Origin: Flammeovirgaceae bacterium
GTDB lineage: Bacteria; Bacteroidota; Bacteroidia; Cytophagales; Cyclobacteriaceae
Reading direction: 5' to 3'
DNA length: 64,000 bases
Assembly: GCA_016712035.1 (NCBI GenBank)
Contig: JADJRT010000001.1
Coordinates: 434,001-498,000, forward strand
Made by a program: the position numbers and the translations under genes. The notes below the pieces were generated by a model. The model had not been told where the DNA came from. It did not search any database and saw nothing but the letters and a program-made list of their open reading frames with translations. Within the stretch, counting starts at the first letter, position 1; each line of letters opens with the position of its first letter. Shown one piece after another: positions 1 through 7,819 of the stretch.

Positions 1-163
1 GCAAGGTTGGATACAAAGCTCCTTCGGTTAATAGAATTCGTTCGCCCGACAATTCTTTTACACGCAGAGTAATTTCATATCCATACATGCGGCCATGGTC
101 TTTTAAAACTTTTAAAAGAATAGTTTGCAGGGTGCCTTTTAATAGCTCAGGTGAATGCATCAT
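1..163 (-). CDS. PadR-family transcriptional regulator (N-terminal part, runs off window)
   Basis: Reading the minus strand from 163 toward 1 gives a protein beginning MMHSPELLKGTLQTILLKVL and continuing through GRMYGYEIT, then LTEGALYPTL at the window edge. That is the N-terminal winged-helix part of PadR regulators (ELLKGTL..ILxLL, YGYEI, EGALYPTLHKLE). PadR proteins are small dimeric repressors, often next to the transporter they control. The protein is cut by the window edge, so the C-terminal dimerisation part is not seen. In-frame ATGs also occur at 160, 175 and 190; I prefer 163 or 160 because the upstream ones fall inside palindromic sequence and the family normally starts just before ELLKG. 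It is divergent from the PAS protein at 315. Confidence 0.85.
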   Translation of the reverse strand, partial: MMHSPELLKGTLQTILLKVLKDHGRMYGYEITLRVKELSGERILLTEGALYPTL

Positions 164-165
164 GG

Positions 166-192
166 ACTTATACATAAGTGAATTATGCATAA
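166..192. promoter_or_regulatory. Tandem palindromes upstream of padR (candidate operator)
   Basis: ACTTATACATAAGT (166-179) is a perfect dyad with a two-base centre, and TTATGCATAA (183-192) is a perfect 10-bp palindrome. Both share the TTATRCATAA core and sit directly 5' of the chosen padR start. PadR proteins usually autoregulate from AT-rich dyads at this place (family knowledge); binding here is inference. Confidence 0.45.
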
Positions 193-314
193 GACGCACA
201 AGCACCCTGGTTGGTTGCACGAACCGAGCAATTTTGACTAAATTTATATTTCTACTAAGATGGGGACCCATGAATGGAAGTAATAGGAAACCTCTTAGTT
301 AATAAGCGAGTAAT

Positions 315-1349
315 ATGCCCGATTCAATTAAAGATAAACTCATTCGACTTGAACGCATTCTGGATGCAACCACCGAGGGCTGGTGGGAATGGAATACAGA
401 AACTGATCAAACACTTCATGGTGCTGGTTGGTTTAAGATGTTGGGGTTGGGGCCTATAGAAGGCGTGGTTTCTAATTCACTATGGAAAGAACGAATCCAT
501 CCGGATGATAGAGTTCGGGCAATTGAAAATCAACAACTCTTCCTTAAATCAGATGACCCTTGGGAACATGAGTTCAGAATGTTGCATCAGGATGGTAAGT
601 ATATATGGATATTGTCCCGAGGTAAGGTGTTGTATCGTTCAGCGGATGGAGAGGCACTACAAGTAGGGGGACTAAACATAAATATTACCGCTCAAAAAAA
701 TATACAAAAGCTTAATGCGGATTTAGTAGATAAAGAAAACCTTGTTCAAGGCATTTTAAAGGTTTCACTTTCGGGCATCACTATGTACGACTTTATGGCC
801 AAGCGGATGAGTTTTGCAACCGGCAACATTATGCGTGACATGGGCTATGCAGAAGAGGAACTCGTGCACATTTCACAGAATTTTTATCATGAAGTATTGC
901 ACCCTGAGGATCAACCAAAAATGCGGGATCATACAGCAAAGTTAATTCAATCAAAGCCAGGGCAGTTACTCGAATGTTCACTTCGGTTTAAAAGCAAACA
1001 AGATAATTACCATACTATTATGTTGCGTGACTCCGTGTATTCGCGCGATAATCAGGGCTATCCGCAAGAGGTGTTGTGTTCGGCTGTTGATATTACCAAT
1101 TACCTGACCTTAAAAGCAAAAATGGATGAGAATATGAAGTTCATCCACGAGATGTCATTTAAAAATTCGCACGAAATGCGCGCACCTGTTGCCACCATGC
1201 TCGGGTTGTTACGATTGATCAAGTTTGAATTGCATTCGCCTGCCGCGGTTGAGGAATTGATTAATTACCTTGACCAGACCGTTACAAAAATGGATGAGGT
1301 AATACGCGAATTAACAAATACGCTGGAAAGGAAAATGAAAAGTGAATAG
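315..1349 (+). CDS. PAS-domain protein with HisKA-like helix pair but no ATPase domain
   Basis: A 344-residue cytoplasmic protein. Residues about 10-130 form a PAS/PAC module (GWWEWN, HPDDR, EHEFRMLHQDGKYIWILSRG), residues about 140-265 a second PAS/PAC module, and the C-terminus carries an H-box-like helix with SHEMRAPVA (His286), as in histidine-kinase dimerisation domains (SHELRAP). No N, G1 or G2 ATP-binding boxes follow; the ORF ends about 60 residues after the histidine with a second predicted helix. No transmembrane segment is seen. Known PAS/HisKA families suggest a sensory role; without an ATPase it may act by pairing with another kinase, or the HisKA may serve only as a dimeriser. 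It stands alone, between the divergent padR and the gene at 1400. Confidence 0.8.
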   Translation: MPDSIKDKLIRLERILDATTEGWWEWNTETDQTLHGAGWFKMLGLGPIEGVVSNSLWKERIHPDDRVRAIENQQLFLKSDDPWEHEFRMLHQDGKYIWILSRGKVLYRSADGEALQVGGLNINITAQKNIQKLNADLVDKENLVQGILKVSLSGITMYDFMAKRMSFATGNIMRDMGYAEEELVHISQNFYHEVLHPEDQPKMRDHTAKLIQSKPGQLLECSLRFKSKQDNYHTIMLRDSVYSRDNQGYPQEVLCSAVDITNYLTLKAKMDENMKFIHEMSFKNSHEMRAPVATMLGLLRLIKFELHSPAAVEELINYLDQTVTKMDEVIRELTNTLERKMKSE

Positions 1350-1399
1350 GGTAAGATTGTCAATCAAATTTTTGTTTACTTTCACCCAGTATTTATTCT

Positions 1400-2197
1400 A
1401 TGCGATTCATTTACATTTTAGTAGGAATTTTTTTAGTGTGGTGCCTGGGAGCATCGTTCTGGTATTTGTTTTGGGTTAAGGGCTTGAGCCCCCAACCCGA
1501 AAATATTAACCCACATGAGTCGGCATTAGCTATTGCCGAAATCCTGATTATGATTTTGGTTTCCGTTTTTATAGGATTTGCTTTGTTTTGGGCGCTCAAT
1601 CAGCAAACCGTTTCAAAAAAGGATGAAGCTGTTCAACAATTATTAATCGAGCGAGCCGCCTTACAAACCTCCGAACAATTGCTTCAGGAACAGTCTCAAA
1701 AATCTGAGATCACACTGAGCCGGGCACGAGAAACCTTCCGCGAAGATTTTTTAGAAGTTTCGCGCGAAAACGAAAGGCTTAAAACAGAATTAGAGAATGC
1801 TCAGCACGTTACATCATCCGAGAGTAATGAGTTAGAGCCTCTAAAAAATGAAATTGCTCAATTAGAGTCGGTGAGACAAAAGCTTGAAATTGAACTCTCC
1901 GAGTTAAGAACAGATGCTCAAGAGAGAAAATCTATGCCGAAACCGGTAAGTAAAAACACGGCTGATAAAAATAGTACAGAGAGTAAAGACGATCTCAAAG
2001 TAATTAATGGCATAGGCCCAGGAATTGAAAAGAAGTTAAATAAGCACGGTATTTTTAGCTACCGGCAGATCAGTGAATTCACAAACGAATCAATTATTGC
2101 TCTCACTGATGTTGTAAAATTTTTTCCTGGCCGCATTCAGCGCGATCGGTGGGTAGAGCAGGCCGCAAAACTTTATCTCGATAAAATCAGAAAGTAG
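1400..2197 (+). CDS. Membrane-anchored coiled-coil protein with helix-hairpin-helix domain
   Basis: 265 residues. Two hydrophobic segments lie near residues 3-25 and 48-68, followed by a long charged heptad-rich region (about 75-175) predicted to be a coiled coil, a Lys/Ser-rich linker, and a C-terminal helix-hairpin-helix block starting DDLKVINGIGPGIEKKLN (about 198-216). The ING(I/V)GP..E..L..GI pattern is the DNA-binding HhH also seen in proteins annotated as FEN1-like 5' nucleases and in ribosomal-protein fusions. Family knowledge gives non-specific nucleic-acid or protein binding only; no catalytic site is visible. It converges on hyaD with one base between stops and has no obvious functional tie to it. 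Confidence 0.75.
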   Translation: MRFIYILVGIFLVWCLGASFWYLFWVKGLSPQPENINPHESALAIAEILIMILVSVFIGFALFWALNQQTVSKKDEAVQQLLIERAALQTSEQLLQEQSQKSEITLSRARETFREDFLEVSRENERLKTELENAQHVTSSESNELEPLKNEIAQLESVRQKLEIELSELRTDAQERKSMPKPVSKNTADKNSTESKDDLKVINGIGPGIEKKLNKHGIFSYRQISEFTNESIIALTDVVKFFPGRIQRDRWVEQAAKLYLDKIRK

Positions 2198-2198
2198 T

Positions 2199-2681
2199 TT
2201 ACGCAGGTTGTGACGCGTGCGATGAAAGATGTCTCGCCAATTCAATCACCTCACGTTTCAGTTTAGGTAGCGTAATTTCAATTTCAGGCGAAAGCAAGGT
2301 GCTTAACGGCTGTATCTTTTCAATTGACATAATGAATAGATGGATATCGGGCATTTTCCCCAATAGCAGCAATCCTTCGACTAAATCCTTCAACCCGATT
2401 TCGTGCGTGCTCATGGCACTTGGAAAATCTTTTGAAAAGCGTGGCTTAACTTTTTGAATGGTACCCGCAGGTTTTCCATCCAACGTGGCATCAATCATAA
2501 TTATATTAGGGTATGATTCCAGGTATTCCATTAATTGAAACCCGGCCGTGCCACCATCTAAAAAGTCGGCAAGTCCGGGCTCCACTTCTTCCTTTAGTTG
2601 ATTAACAAAATGAACACCCAAACCTTCATCGCCCATCAGGTAATTACCAATTCCAAGAATAAGAACAGGCGATGAAGTCAT
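2199..2681 (-). CDS. hyaD: Hydrogenase maturation endopeptidase HyaD/HybD family
   Basis: 160 residues, the usual length of the family. It opens with LILGIGNYLMGDEGLGVH and has the three nickel-recognition positions known from E. coli HybD: Glu19, Asp64 and His93 (in STHEIGL). The enzyme removes the C-terminal tail of the large subunit after nickel insertion, cutting behind the final His of DPCxxCxxH. Here that would release 15 residues from HyaB (tail starting LYDEDG). It is the last gene of hyaABCD and its ATG overlaps the stop of the cytochrome b gene by four bases, so the two are translationally coupled. Confidence 0.95.
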   Translation of the reverse strand: MTSSPVLILGIGNYLMGDEGLGVHFVNQLKEEVEPGLADFLDGGTAGFQLMEYLESYPNIIMIDATLDGKPAGTIQKVKPRFSKDFPSAMSTHEIGLKDLVEGLLLLGKMPDIHLFIMSIEKIQPLSTLLSPEIEITLPKLKREVIELARHLSSHASQPA

Positions 2682-3406
2682 AAGTTACTATTTTTTATTT
2701 TCTTCTTTCTTTTGAAAATTTCCTCTTCAATAAATTTCCAACCACCTCCCATACTGGAAATTTCACCATGGCCCTCTACATAGTCATGATAAAATACGAG
2801 ATACACATGCACTACGGTAAACAAAATAAAAAACCAGGTTGCCCAGTGGTGAATGGTACGCACCATAAAATCGCCTCCAAGCAGGTAAGGTACCCACGAG
2901 AATAAATTTGGCAACCACCAATCGCTCATGGCAGAATACAAGCCAAAGCCGGTAAGGCATTGAATGCCAAAAGCAATAAAGGTCATAAAGTAAATAAAGC
3001 CCGCTAAACGGTTGTGCCCTATAGTGTGCACATTGTATCCCTTGGTCATAAAAATGTCGGACTTCAGAATATTCCACATGTCTTTAAAATATTGGCGGTT
3101 GGTTGGAATGAAGTTTTTCCAACTGGCATACTTATTCCCGACAAACCCCCAATAGATCCGGAACAAAAAATTGAACAGGAAAATATAGGCGGCCACGAAA
3201 TGAATGAAGCGTGTTGTTCCAAACCAATAGCTTGAATGAGCTTCTTTGCTGGTCATGATGGCTGGGGGATCACCAATGATAAGACCCGTAGCGATCAAGA
3301 CTAAAATGCAACCGGCATTAAGCCAATGATAATAACGTACTGGCAACTCCCATACAAAAACTCGCCTTAGCAATTGAGGTTTCGATGATACTGTTGTACT
3401 GTTCAT
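2678..3406 (-). CDS. hyaC: [NiFe]-hydrogenase b-type cytochrome subunit
   Basis: 242 residues with about four transmembrane helices. The N-terminal signature WELPVRYYHWLNAGCILVLI and the later histidines in helices (RFIHFVAAYIFL, HHWATWFFILFTVVHVY) match the HyaC/HupC/HoxZ family, which binds two b hemes, anchors the hydrogenase heterodimer to the cytoplasmic membrane and passes electrons from H2 to quinone. Nine bases separate it from hyaB; it overlaps hyaD by four. The presence of this subunit, a Tat signal and a C-terminal anchor on the small subunit all point to a respiratory uptake hydrogenase rather than a soluble one. Confidence 0.95.
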   Translation of the reverse strand: MNSTTVSSKPQLLRRVFVWELPVRYYHWLNAGCILVLIATGLIIGDPPAIMTSKEAHSSYWFGTTRFIHFVAAYIFLFNFLFRIYWGFVGNKYASWKNFIPTNRQYFKDMWNILKSDIFMTKGYNVHTIGHNRLAGFIYFMTFIAFGIQCLTGFGLYSAMSDWWLPNLFSWVPYLLGGDFMVRTIHHWATWFFILFTVVHVYLVFYHDYVEGHGEISSMGGGWKFIEEEIFKRKKKIKNSNL

Positions 3407-3415
3407 AATCCATAA

Positions 3416-5131
3416 TTAGAGTACCTGAACTTTATTAACATGTTTGCCATCTTCATCATACAAATGCACAGCACAAGCCAGGCATGGGTCGAAGGAGTGA
3501 ATCGTACGAAGAATTTCAACAGGCTTATTGATGTCAGCAATCGGGGTGTCCTTCAAAGCGGATTCATAAGCAGAGGGCTTTCCTTCCAGATCACGTGGAG
3601 AAGCATTCCACGTTGAAGGCACGACCAACTGATAATTTTTAATTTTCTGATCTTCAATATCAATCCAGTGTGCCAGCGCTCCCCGGGGCGCTTCTGTATG
3701 ACCAACGCCCATGGCACTCGCTGGCCATGTTTCGGGCTTAAATTTTTCCATATTGGCCATTCGGGTATCACCACTCTTGATATTACCAATGAGTTGATCA
3801 TAGAATTCAAGTGCCCATTGCGATACAAGAATCGTTTCAAGACCCCGCGCTGCGGTGCGACCTAGCGTTGAGAACAATGCTGTGGCAGGAACATTTAATT
3901 TTGAAAGCGTACTATCAACCACTTCTTTAAAATCTTCGCGACCGCTGGCATAACCTACCAACACCCGGGCCAACGGACCAACCTCCATAGCGTTTCCTTT
4001 CCATCGAGGAGTTTTTAAGAAACTGTATTTTTCTTCTACATTCAAATGATCGAACGGTGGCTTAGGTCCGGTATAATTCAATTTCGTTTCACCTTTCCAG
4101 GGATGCAGGCCAACACCATCACCACCAGCATACTCGTACCAGCTGTGCGGAATGAATTCCTGCACTTCGGAATCATTGCGCAAATCCACTTCATGAATTT
4201 TACTTAAGTCCTTATTTAAAATAGCGCCAGCCGGGAATTTGTAATTCTGAGTGTCAGTATACGAGGAAGTAGACAAATCGCCATACACAAGATAGTTTCC
4301 TAACCCACCACCAATAGCACCCCAATCCAGATAGTATGGTGCGATTGCAAGCAAGTCGGGAATGTACACTTGCTCGACAAACTCCTTTGCTTGTTTGAGA
4401 AGTTGATGAACATAAGCAAGTCGCTCAGCATTTATACCACTTGAATCATCCAGACTAATCGAGCAGGCCATGCCACCCACCAAAAAATTAGGGTGCGGTT
4501 TTTTTCCTCCGAAGATGGTATGCACTTTAACAATTTCTTTTTGCCACTCTAATGCTTCCAGGTAATGAGCTACTCCAATCAGATTTATTTCTGCAGGAAG
4601 TTTATAAGCGGGGTGCCCCCAATAGCCATTAGCAAAAATTCCGAGCTGACCGCTTTCTACAAATTTTGTTAAACGTTTTTGCAGATCAGAGAAATAGCCG
4701 GGCGAACTCTTAGGCCAATGAGATATACTTTGTGCAATTTCAGAGGTCTTCTTGGGATCAGCCTTTAAGGCGCTTACTACATCTACCCAATCCAATGCGT
4801 GCAGGTGATAGAAATGAACAACGTGATCATGAATATTCTGTGCACAGAACATTAAGTTACGCACTAATTCTGCATTAGGAGGAACTACAATCTTCAGGGC
4901 ATCTTCAACAGCGCGAATAGATGCCAGCGAGTGAACGGTAGTGCAAACTCCGCATACGCGACCGACAAAAGCCCAGGCATCGCGCGGGTCACGACCTCGC
5001 AGGATTTCTTCAATCAACCGCACCATAGTGCCCGAGCTATAGGCCTCTTCAATTTTTCCATTATTTATTTCTGCTTCGATCCGCAAGTGCCCTTCGATTC
5101 GGGTGATGGGATCCACAACAATTCGTGCCAT
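3416..5131 (-). CDS. hyaB: [NiFe]-hydrogenase large subunit
   Basis: 571 residues, typical of group 1. The active-site cysteines are Cys60 and Cys63 in RVCGVCTTVH near the N-terminus and Cys550 and Cys553 in DPCLACAVH near the C-terminus; together they hold the Ni-Fe(CN)2CO centre. A 15-residue tail follows His556, as expected for a precursor processed by the HyaD peptidase. The start MARIVVDPITRIEGHLRIE is the standard one. It has no signal peptide: it is exported as a complex with the Tat-signal small subunit. The gene follows hyaA by two bases. Confidence 0.97.
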   Translation of the reverse strand: MARIVVDPITRIEGHLRIEAEINNGKIEEAYSSGTMVRLIEEILRGRDPRDAWAFVGRVCGVCTTVHSLASIRAVEDALKIVVPPNAELVRNLMFCAQNIHDHVVHFYHLHALDWVDVVSALKADPKKTSEIAQSISHWPKSSPGYFSDLQKRLTKFVESGQLGIFANGYWGHPAYKLPAEINLIGVAHYLEALEWQKEIVKVHTIFGGKKPHPNFLVGGMACSISLDDSSGINAERLAYVHQLLKQAKEFVEQVYIPDLLAIAPYYLDWGAIGGGLGNYLVYGDLSTSSYTDTQNYKFPAGAILNKDLSKIHEVDLRNDSEVQEFIPHSWYEYAGGDGVGLHPWKGETKLNYTGPKPPFDHLNVEEKYSFLKTPRWKGNAMEVGPLARVLVGYASGREDFKEVVDSTLSKLNVPATALFSTLGRTAARGLETILVSQWALEFYDQLIGNIKSGDTRMANMEKFKPETWPASAMGVGHTEAPRGALAHWIDIEDQKIKNYQLVVPSTWNASPRDLEGKPSAYESALKDTPIADINKPVEILRTIHSFDPCLACAVHLYDEDGKHVNKVQVL

Positions 5132-5133
5132 GA

Positions 5134-6264
5134 TTAATCTTTTTTAAGTTCGTGTTCCGATTGTTTTCCTTCAGCAATTAACTCGTCAACCACTTTATGC
5201 TTGCGCAGATTAGTAGCAACAGCATGCGCGGCTATACCGGCAGCCGTTACACCCAAGGCTACCATGCCCACTTTGTCGGCATTTTGTTCTATGCCAAAAC
5301 CACCCGCATTAACCATGCGCTCATAAATAGGTCCATTATCCCAGAAGCTTTCTTCGCTACAACCAAAGCATCCATGGCCAGACTGAATGGGATAACTTGT
5401 ACCATTATTCCATTTTATAATACCGCATGCATTGTAGGTACTCGGTCCTTTGCATCCTACTTTGTATAAGCAGTAACCGCGCTTTGCATTTTCATCATCA
5501 AAAGTTTCAACGAACATACCGGCATCATAATAAGGTCTGCGGTAGCAACTGTCGTGCACCCGCTTCGAGTAAAAAGCTTTGGGTCTTCCTATGCCATCCA
5601 ATGCCGGAAGCGTATCAAAAGTTAAAATATGAACCAGCACACCGGCCATTACTTCACCAATTGGCGGGCAGCCTGGAACTTTGATAATTGGTTTGCCTTT
5701 AATGATTTTGTGAATGGGTGTTGCTTTGGTGGGATTAGGCTTGGCGGCCTGCACACAGCCATTGCTTGCACAACTTCCCCAACAAATAACAGCCTTTGCG
5801 CCTGCGGCAGCTTCATGCAAGATGTCCATTGACGATTTCCCACCGATCATACAATACACACCATCGGCCCCTGCTGGCACTGAACCTTCCACGCACAATA
5901 CATATTCACCATAGTGATCTTTCATGGTTTTTTGCATAGCCTCTTCAGCCTGATGACCCGCGGCCGCCATTAAGGTTTCTGTGTAGTCAAGCGAAAGCTT
6001 GTCTAAAATAATATCGGCAACAATGGGGTGCGAAGAGCGAATAAAGGATTCGCTGCAGCAAGTGCACTCCTGAAAATGAAGCCAGATAACAGGTACCCGG
6101 GGCTTAGTTTTCAAAGCTTCGGCCACCTGCGCAGCGCCACTCGATTGCAAGCCCATATAGGCTGCTATCATTGTGCAAAACTTTAAGAAGTCTCTGCGCG
6201 AATAGCCTTTATCCTGCAGTTCTTCGTAGTAAGTTTTTCGTTGAGTTGAAATTTCGGTAAGCAT
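5134..6264 (-). CDS. hyaA: [NiFe]-hydrogenase small subunit, oxygen-tolerant (group 1d) type
   Basis: 376 residues. A twin-arginine signal (SRRDFLKF, residues 22-29) heads the protein and a hydrophobic anchor lies near 331-352. The proximal-cluster ligands are Cys67, Cys70, Cys165 and Cys199, and the two supernumerary cysteines Cys69 (in ECTCCSES) and Cys170 (in WGSCASNGC) are present. These define the [4Fe-3S] proximal cluster of oxygen-tolerant hydrogenases such as HoxK and E. coli Hyd-1. Distal ligands are His237, Cys240, Cys265 and Cys271; medial [3Fe-4S] ligands are Cys280, Cys299 and Cys302. All 13 positions sit at a constant offset of 50 from my recollection of mature HoxK numbering. 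First gene of the leftward operon. Confidence 0.97.
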   Translation of the reverse strand: MLTEISTQRKTYYEELQDKGYSRRDFLKFCTMIAAYMGLQSSGAAQVAEALKTKPRVPVIWLHFQECTCCSESFIRSSHPIVADIILDKLSLDYTETLMAAAGHQAEEAMQKTMKDHYGEYVLCVEGSVPAGADGVYCMIGGKSSMDILHEAAAGAKAVICWGSCASNGCVQAAKPNPTKATPIHKIIKGKPIIKVPGCPPIGEVMAGVLVHILTFDTLPALDGIGRPKAFYSKRVHDSCYRRPYYDAGMFVETFDDENAKRGYCLYKVGCKGPSTYNACGIIKWNNGTSYPIQSGHGCFGCSEESFWDNGPIYERMVNAGGFGIEQNADKVGMVALGVTAAGIAAHAVATNLRKHKVVDELIAEGKQSEHELKKD

Positions 6265-6438
6265 GTCAGATTTTCTTTAGAAAGTTTCTAGATAGTGTAA
6301 AACTTTTCGCAAAAACAGCTAACAAGCTTAGCTATTATAATATTTTGATTTAATGATAAAATTCATCCGGCTGGGTGACTTTTATCAATCTTAGCCCAAT
6401 GCAGATTTACTACTTTAGAATTCACAAAATCATCTTTT
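6265..6438. promoter_or_regulatory. Divergent hya/hyp control region with inverted repeat
   Basis: This 174-bp gap separates the leftward hydrogenase structural operon from the rightward maturation operon, so both promoters should lie here. AGCTAA (6317-6322) and TTAGCT (6328-6333) form a perfect 6-bp inverted repeat around CAAGC, near the middle of the gap, followed by an AT-rich stretch (6334-6360). I do not see a convincing Bacteroidota -7 element (TAnnTTTG) or a sigma-54 site, so no promoter is placed exactly. Confidence 0.45.
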
Positions 6439-6666
6439 ATGAAAACGATTATGAAAAAACTCATCCTGATTGTATTCGCATTAACACCCATTTTTGTGTT
6501 TGCGCATCCGGGTCACGGTCACGAAAGTCCGCTGAGCCCTGGCCATTACGTTGCAAATCCTCAACATTATATTCCGCTTGCGCTTACTGTTGGTGCCGCC
6601 TTACTTTTTTTGAGTATGCGGCATCTTTTATTCGATCAAAGGAGAGAACGAGAAAATAATTTTTAA
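6439..6666 (+). CDS. Small His-rich membrane protein heading the hyp operon
   Basis: 75 residues. A cleavable signal peptide (MKKLILIVFALTPIFVFA) is followed immediately by HPGHGHESPLSPGHY, then a transmembrane segment (about residues 44-61) and a charged, Arg-rich C-tail. The mature N-terminus HPGHGH resembles the start of HupE/UreJ nickel permeases, which open with a signal peptide and an HPGH motif, but the remaining helices of HupE are absent. The gene lies 11 bp before hypA in the same direction, so a role in periplasmic nickel capture for the hydrogenase is a reasonable inference. An alternative start is the Met at 6451. I do not recognise a named family. Confidence 0.75.
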   Translation: MKTIMKKLILIVFALTPIFVFAHPGHGHESPLSPGHYVANPQHYIPLALTVGAALLFLSMRHLLFDQRRERENNF

Positions 6667-6677
6667 CCTCTACTAAA

Positions 6678-7016
6678 ATGCATGAGTTATCAATAGTGAT
6701 GAGCATTGTAGAAACGGCTGAAGAGAAAGTGAAAGAACACCACGCTCAAACAGTCGAGTCGATTGATTTAATCATTGGCGATTTAGCCGGAGTAGACAGC
6801 CATGCACTTGATTTTGCCTGGGAGGCGGCTGTTAAGAACACCGTTTTACAAACCGCAAAAGAAAAAATTATTCATGGAAGCGCGGCCAGATGCATCGAGT
6901 GCGATTGCGAGTTTCAAATTAAGGAACTCTTTGATGTGTGTCCACTCTGCGGGGAGCCACTCTTACAAATTATTCAGGGAAAAGAACTGCAAATAAAATC
7001 GATGATCTTAAATTAA
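6678..7016 (+). CDS. hypA: Hydrogenase nickel-incorporation protein HypA
   Basis: 112 residues. It starts MHELSIVMSIVETAEE, where the invariant His2 with Glu3 is the nickel site of HypA, and has a zinc domain with CIEC and CPLC. HypA receives nickel from HypB and inserts it into the large subunit after the Fe(CN)2CO group is in place. It is followed five bases later by hypB. Length and motifs are fully normal. Confidence 0.97.
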   Translation: MHELSIVMSIVETAEEKVKEHHAQTVESIDLIIGDLAGVDSHALDFAWEAAVKNTVLQTAKEKIIHGSAARCIECDCEFQIKELFDVCPLCGEPLLQIIQGKELQIKSMILN

Positions 7017-7021
7017 TAAAT

Positions 7022-7819
7022 ATGTGTGCGACCTGCGGATGTGATAGTGATGCAAAAGTAAGTATTCATCGGGTTGAAAAACCACAACCGTTGAACATAG
7101 ATACCCTGTTGTTAACACCCATAGAACCTGCGCCAACCCCGTTGCCGAATGGACGCAAGCAAATAGATCTTGAGCAAGATATTTTGTTAAAGAATAATTT
7201 GTTGGCGGAACGGAACCGCGGATATTTTCTTGCCAAAAATATTCTTGCAATTAACCTGGTAAGTTCTCCGGGCTCGGGTAAAACCGCTTTGCTGGAGCGA
7301 ACCCTTAACGATTTAATAGGAAAAGAATCCATCTATGTAATAGAAGGCGACCAGCAAACTTCGAATGATGCAGACCGGATAGCTTCATCGGGGGCACCCG
7401 TAGTACAAATTAACACAGGCAAAGGTTGCCATTTGGATTCGCAGATGATTTCGGAGGCGGTCAATCAACTGAACATACAGAATGAGAGTATTCTCTTTAT
7501 TGAAAACATCGGTAACCTGGTGTGCCCCGCCATGTTTGATCTAGGTGAGCAAAAACGCGTGGTAGTGATAAGCGTAACCGAAGGCGAGGATAAACCCTTA
7601 AAGTATCCGGATATGTTTCAGAGCAGTCAGCTGTGTATCATTAATAAAATTGACTTGCTCCCTTATTTAAAATTTGATTTGGAAGCTTTAAAAAGTTACG
7701 GAAGAAAAGTAAATCCGTCTATAGAGTTTATGGAACTCTCCTGCACCACAGGGGAAGGTGTTACTCAATGGTACACCTGGCTCGAAAACCAGAAGCACCG
7801 GAATTTACAGTTCGCATGA
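7022..7819 (+). CDS. hypB: Hydrogenase nickel-incorporation GTPase HypB
   Basis: 265 residues from the ATG at 7022. This start is chosen because it gives MCATCGC, the conserved N-terminal high-affinity nickel site (CxxCGC); an upstream in-frame ATG at 6938 lies inside hypA. The G domain shows a P-loop (SSPGSGKTALLE), a metal-site region (GKGCHLD) and NKIDLLPY. HypB is a SIMIBI GTPase that loads nickel through HypA. Unlike some HypB proteins, it has no His-rich storage stretch, so the His-rich protein at 6439 may be the nickel-binding reserve (inference). The stop overlaps the hypF start by ATGA. Confidence 0.95.
   Translation: MCATCGCDSDAKVSIHRVEKPQPLNIDTLLLTPIEPAPTPLPNGRKQIDLEQDILLKNNLLAERNRGYFLAKNILAINLVSSPGSGKTALLERTLNDLIGKESIYVIEGDQQTSNDADRIASSGAPVVQINTGKGCHLDSQMISEAVNQLNIQNESILFIENIGNLVCPAMFDLGEQKRVVVISVTEGEDKPLKYPDMFQSSQLCIINKIDLLPYLKFDLEALKSYGRKVNPSIEFMELSCTTGEGVTQWYTWLENQKHRNLQFA

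Noticed and set aside
87..302. Plus-strand 71-residue ORF at the left edge
   Set aside because: It lies opposite the PadR reading frame (LLKGTLQ, YGYEI, EGALYPTL), which has clear family motifs.
6938..7021. Upstream in-frame start for HypB
   Set aside because: It begins inside hypA and would precede the conserved N-terminal MCATCGC nickel site by 28 residues.
7008..7332. Minus-strand ORFs over hypB
   Set aside because: Shadows of a well-supported plus-strand gene; no protein features.
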